From: Leucothrix mucor
GTDB taxonomy: Bacteria > Pseudomonadota > Gammaproteobacteria > Thiotrichales > Thiotrichaceae
Direction of reading: 5' to 3'
Length of the DNA: 6,376 nucleotides
NCBI GenBank assembly: GCA_015662325.1
Contig: DQUJ01000185.1
Span: forward strand, 1-6,376
The position numbers were made by a program, and so were the translations under genes. Positions 4,408 to 6,376 of this stretch are shown one piece after another (position 1 is the stretch's first letter; each line of letters opens with the position of its first letter). The notes under the pieces were generated by a model, which saw only the letters and a program-made list of their open reading frames with translations, was not told where the DNA came from and did not search any database.

Positions 4408-6376
4408 ACCCAAACTCGCGCATTTCTAAACATGCGCATCCATGGGCTATCCTCACCCCAATCATCGGGGTGCCATGAATTAGTAACCGTTCTAATCACG
4501 CGTTCTGGGTGCGGCATCATAATCGTGAAGCGTCCATCGGTGTTACATAAACCTGTTATTCCAAGCTTTGAGCCGTTGGGATTTTCGGGGTACATATCGG
4601 TTGGGTTTCCGGCGTTATCTATAAAACGCATACTAGCAAATCCGTTACTAATAATATCTTTGGGTTTATTGGTATCAGTAAATACCGCGCGACCTTCGCC
4701 ATGTGCAACCGCAATAGGAATCTTTGTGCCTGCCATGCCTTTGAGCATGATTGATGGCGAATCCATAACTTCAACCATCGCTACACGCGCTTCAAATTGT
4801 TCGGATTCGTTACGGTGAAACTCTGGCCAATGGCTTGCACCGGGAATCATCTGGCGTAAATGCGAGAACATCTGACAGCCGTTACACACGCCGAGTCCAA
4901 ATACATCTTTGCGCTCAAAAAATGCGCTAAACTCATCCTTAGCACGCGGGTTATGCAAAATTGTTTTTGCCCAACCGCCACCTGCGCCGAGTACATCACC
5001 GTAGGAGAAGCCACCACAGGCGACTAAGCCACTAAAATCATCCAGCGATGTGCGACCCGAAATAATATCCGTCATGTGAACATCCACGGCACGGAAGCCT
5101 GCGCGATCAAACGCAACGGCCATTTCTTGCTGACCATTAACGCCTTGTTCGCGCAAAATAGCCACAGAAGGTCGTACGCCACTGTTGTTACTAGAAGTTA
5201 TAAACGGCGCGCTGATATCATCATTGGCATCAAAACTCACTCGTGCGCTTAAACCCACATCGTGATAATCATCTAAGCGTTCAAATTCTTGTTGCGCACA
5301 TTCGTCATTATCGCGCAGGGCTTGCATGCGGTAGCTAGTCTCGCTCCATATTTTTTGTAATTCAACACGGTCTTTTTGATAAATAGTCTGATGCGCCCAT
5401 GTGAATGAAACTTCACCATCGTTGTTTAGTTTGCCGATCACATGCGAACAACCACCTAAATCTGCCTCGCGCAATGCCGACATGACTTCTTCGCTATCGC
5501 TATGATGGACTTGAATAACGGCACCGAGTTCTTCACTAAATAACGCTTCTAACGGTGTTTTAGCAACATCATCCAAGTGAACAGTAATACCGGTATGACC
5601 TGCAAATGCCATTTCACACAAGGTTGCTAACAAACCACCGTCGGAGCGATCATGGTATGCCATGATCTTACCTTCTTTGTTTAATGTTTGAATGGTATTG
5701 AAGAAGTTGATTAATGCATCGGGGTCGTTAACATCGGGCGCATGAGCGCCAACTTGAGAATAAACCTGTGCTAATGCCGAAGCCGCTAAACGATTTTTAC
5801 CTTTGCCTAAATCAATTAAAATCAGATCGCTATCGCCACCTTCTTTTGCATTAGCATCTGTTCTTAATTGGGGTGTTAATGTTTTACGCACATCTTCCAC
5901 AATCGCAAAACTGGTGGTGATGAGTGAAAGCGGGGCGGTCATTTCGTAATGTTCTGTGCCGTCTGCATCTGCTTTATCCCAGACAGTTTTCATCGAAAGT
6001 GAATCTTTACCCACGGGAATTGCAATACCGAGTTTAGGACATAGTTCTTCGCCCACTGCTTTTACGGTATCAAACAGAGCCGCATCTTCGCCTTCGTAGC
6101 CTGCCGCCGCCATCCAGTTAGCAGAAAGGAAAATATCGGATATTTTGCCGATTTTAGCGGCGGCGATATTGGTAATTGCCTCACCAATTGCCATGCGACC
6201 TGAAGCCGCAGGATTAACTAAAGCAATGGGTGTTCGCTCGCCCAATGCCATCGCTTCACCATGATAACCGACATAATCAGCACAGGTAACAGCAACATCC
6301 GCCACCGGAACTTGCCACGGGCCGACCATTTGATCGCGATTCACCATGCCAGTGATTGAACGATCGCCAATAGTGA
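4401..6376 (-). CDS. purL: Phosphoribosylformylglycinamidine synthase, C-terminal half (5' end outside window)
   Basis: Converts FGAR, ATP and glutamine to FGAM in de novo purine synthesis, in the cytoplasm. This is the large single-chain form (about 1290-1300 residues in gammaproteobacteria), of which about 658 are visible. The frame stays open to 6376, reading TIGDRSITG before the Met at 6347, so that Met is internal. The visible part starts with [20 protein letters not shown], continues through the second PurM-like synthase half ([27 protein letters not shown] near 5983-6020; YHDRSDGG), and ends in a class I glutamine amidotransferase domain from about 5180 down. That domain has [13 protein letters not shown], the nucleophile in GVCNGCQM (Cys codon 4884-4886) and the HPER pair (His 4509-4511, Glu 4503-4505). 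All are intact and close to E. coli PurL, including the [11 protein letters not shown] end. It converges on ispG and is probably transcribed separately. Confidence 0.98.
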   Translation of the reverse strand, partial: TIGDRSITGMVNRDQMVGPWQVPVADVAVTCADYVGYHGEAMALGERTPIALVNPAASGRMAIGEAITNIAAAKIGKISDIFLSANWMAAAGYEGEDAALFDTVKAVGEELCPKLGIAIPVGKDSLSMKTVWDKADADGTEHYEMTAPLSLITTSFAIVEDVRKTLTPQLRTDANAKEGGDSDLILIDLGKGKNRLAASALAQVYSQVGAHAPDVNDPDALINFFNTIQTLNKEGKIMAYHDRSDGGLLATLCEMAFAGHTGITVHLDDVAKTPLEALFSEELGAVIQVHHSDSEEVMSALREADLGGCSHVIGKLNNDGEVSFTWAHQTIYQKDRVELQKIWSETSYRMQALRDNDECAQQEFERLDDYHDVGLSARVSFDANDDISAPFITSSNNSGVRPSVAILREQGVNGQQEMAVAFDRAGFRAVDVHMTDIISGRTSLDDFSGLVACGGFSYGDVLGAGGGWAKTILHNPRAKDEFSAFFERKDVFGLGVCNGCQMFSHLRQMIPGASHWPEFHRNESEQFEARVAMVEVMDSPSIMLKGMAGTKIPIAVAHGEGRAVFTDTNKPKDIISNGFASMRFIDNAGNPTDMYPENPNGSKLGITGLCNTDGRFTIMMPHPERVIRTVTNSWHPDDWGEDSPWMRMFRNARVWVD

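Noticed and set aside
4432..4818. Plus-strand open frame of 128 codons
   Set aside because: It is antisense to the conserved PurL amidotransferase domain, and its composition follows from the PurL codons.
1..6376. A novel defence or mobile system
   Set aside because: All five coding regions are recognisable core-metabolism genes and no nuclease, transposase, recombinase, toxin or phage protein is present.

Overview
The window looks like chromosomal housekeeping DNA from a gammaproteobacterium of moderate to low GC. I place it there because the FadD, GalU, FolB and PurL proteins read very close to their enterobacterial counterparts. The IspG protein is instead the longer form that I associate with beta- and alphaproteobacteria and with deep-branching gammaproteobacteria such as Xanthomonadales or Thiotrichales-like lineages. 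No mobile-element gene, phage gene, tRNA, rRNA or CRISPR array is visible.

Layout. Positions 1-663 hold the 3' end of a long-chain acyl-CoA synthetase gene (fadD, plus strand, cut by the window edge). Positions 664-869 are a spacer with a long imperfect inverted repeat. galU (870-1769) follows. A 337-base spacer (1770-2106) is packed with short inverted repeats: a REP-like C/G-rich hairpin, a strong intrinsic terminator, two smaller palindromes and a hairpin of the ATTCCC-N8-GGGAAT type. Next come a fused folB-folK gene (2107-2964) and, 9 bases later, ispG (2974-4185), which probably form one transcription unit. A 215-base convergent spacer (4186-4400) ends in a long hairpin that includes the stop codon of purL. 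purL lies on the minus strand (4401-6376 and beyond), and its 5' half is outside the window.

Functionally the genes are separate core-metabolism entries: fatty acid activation (FadD), UDP-glucose supply for envelope sugars (GalU), two successive folate steps in one polypeptide (FolB-FolK), the [4Fe-4S] step of the MEP isoprenoid pathway (IspG) and the fourth step of de novo purine synthesis (PurL). The only pathway link within the window is loose: folate cofactors feed purine synthesis. I see no new defence or mobile system. The points most worth a second look are the FolB-FolK fusion with its altered kinase motif, the IspG subtype, and the repeat-rich spacers.
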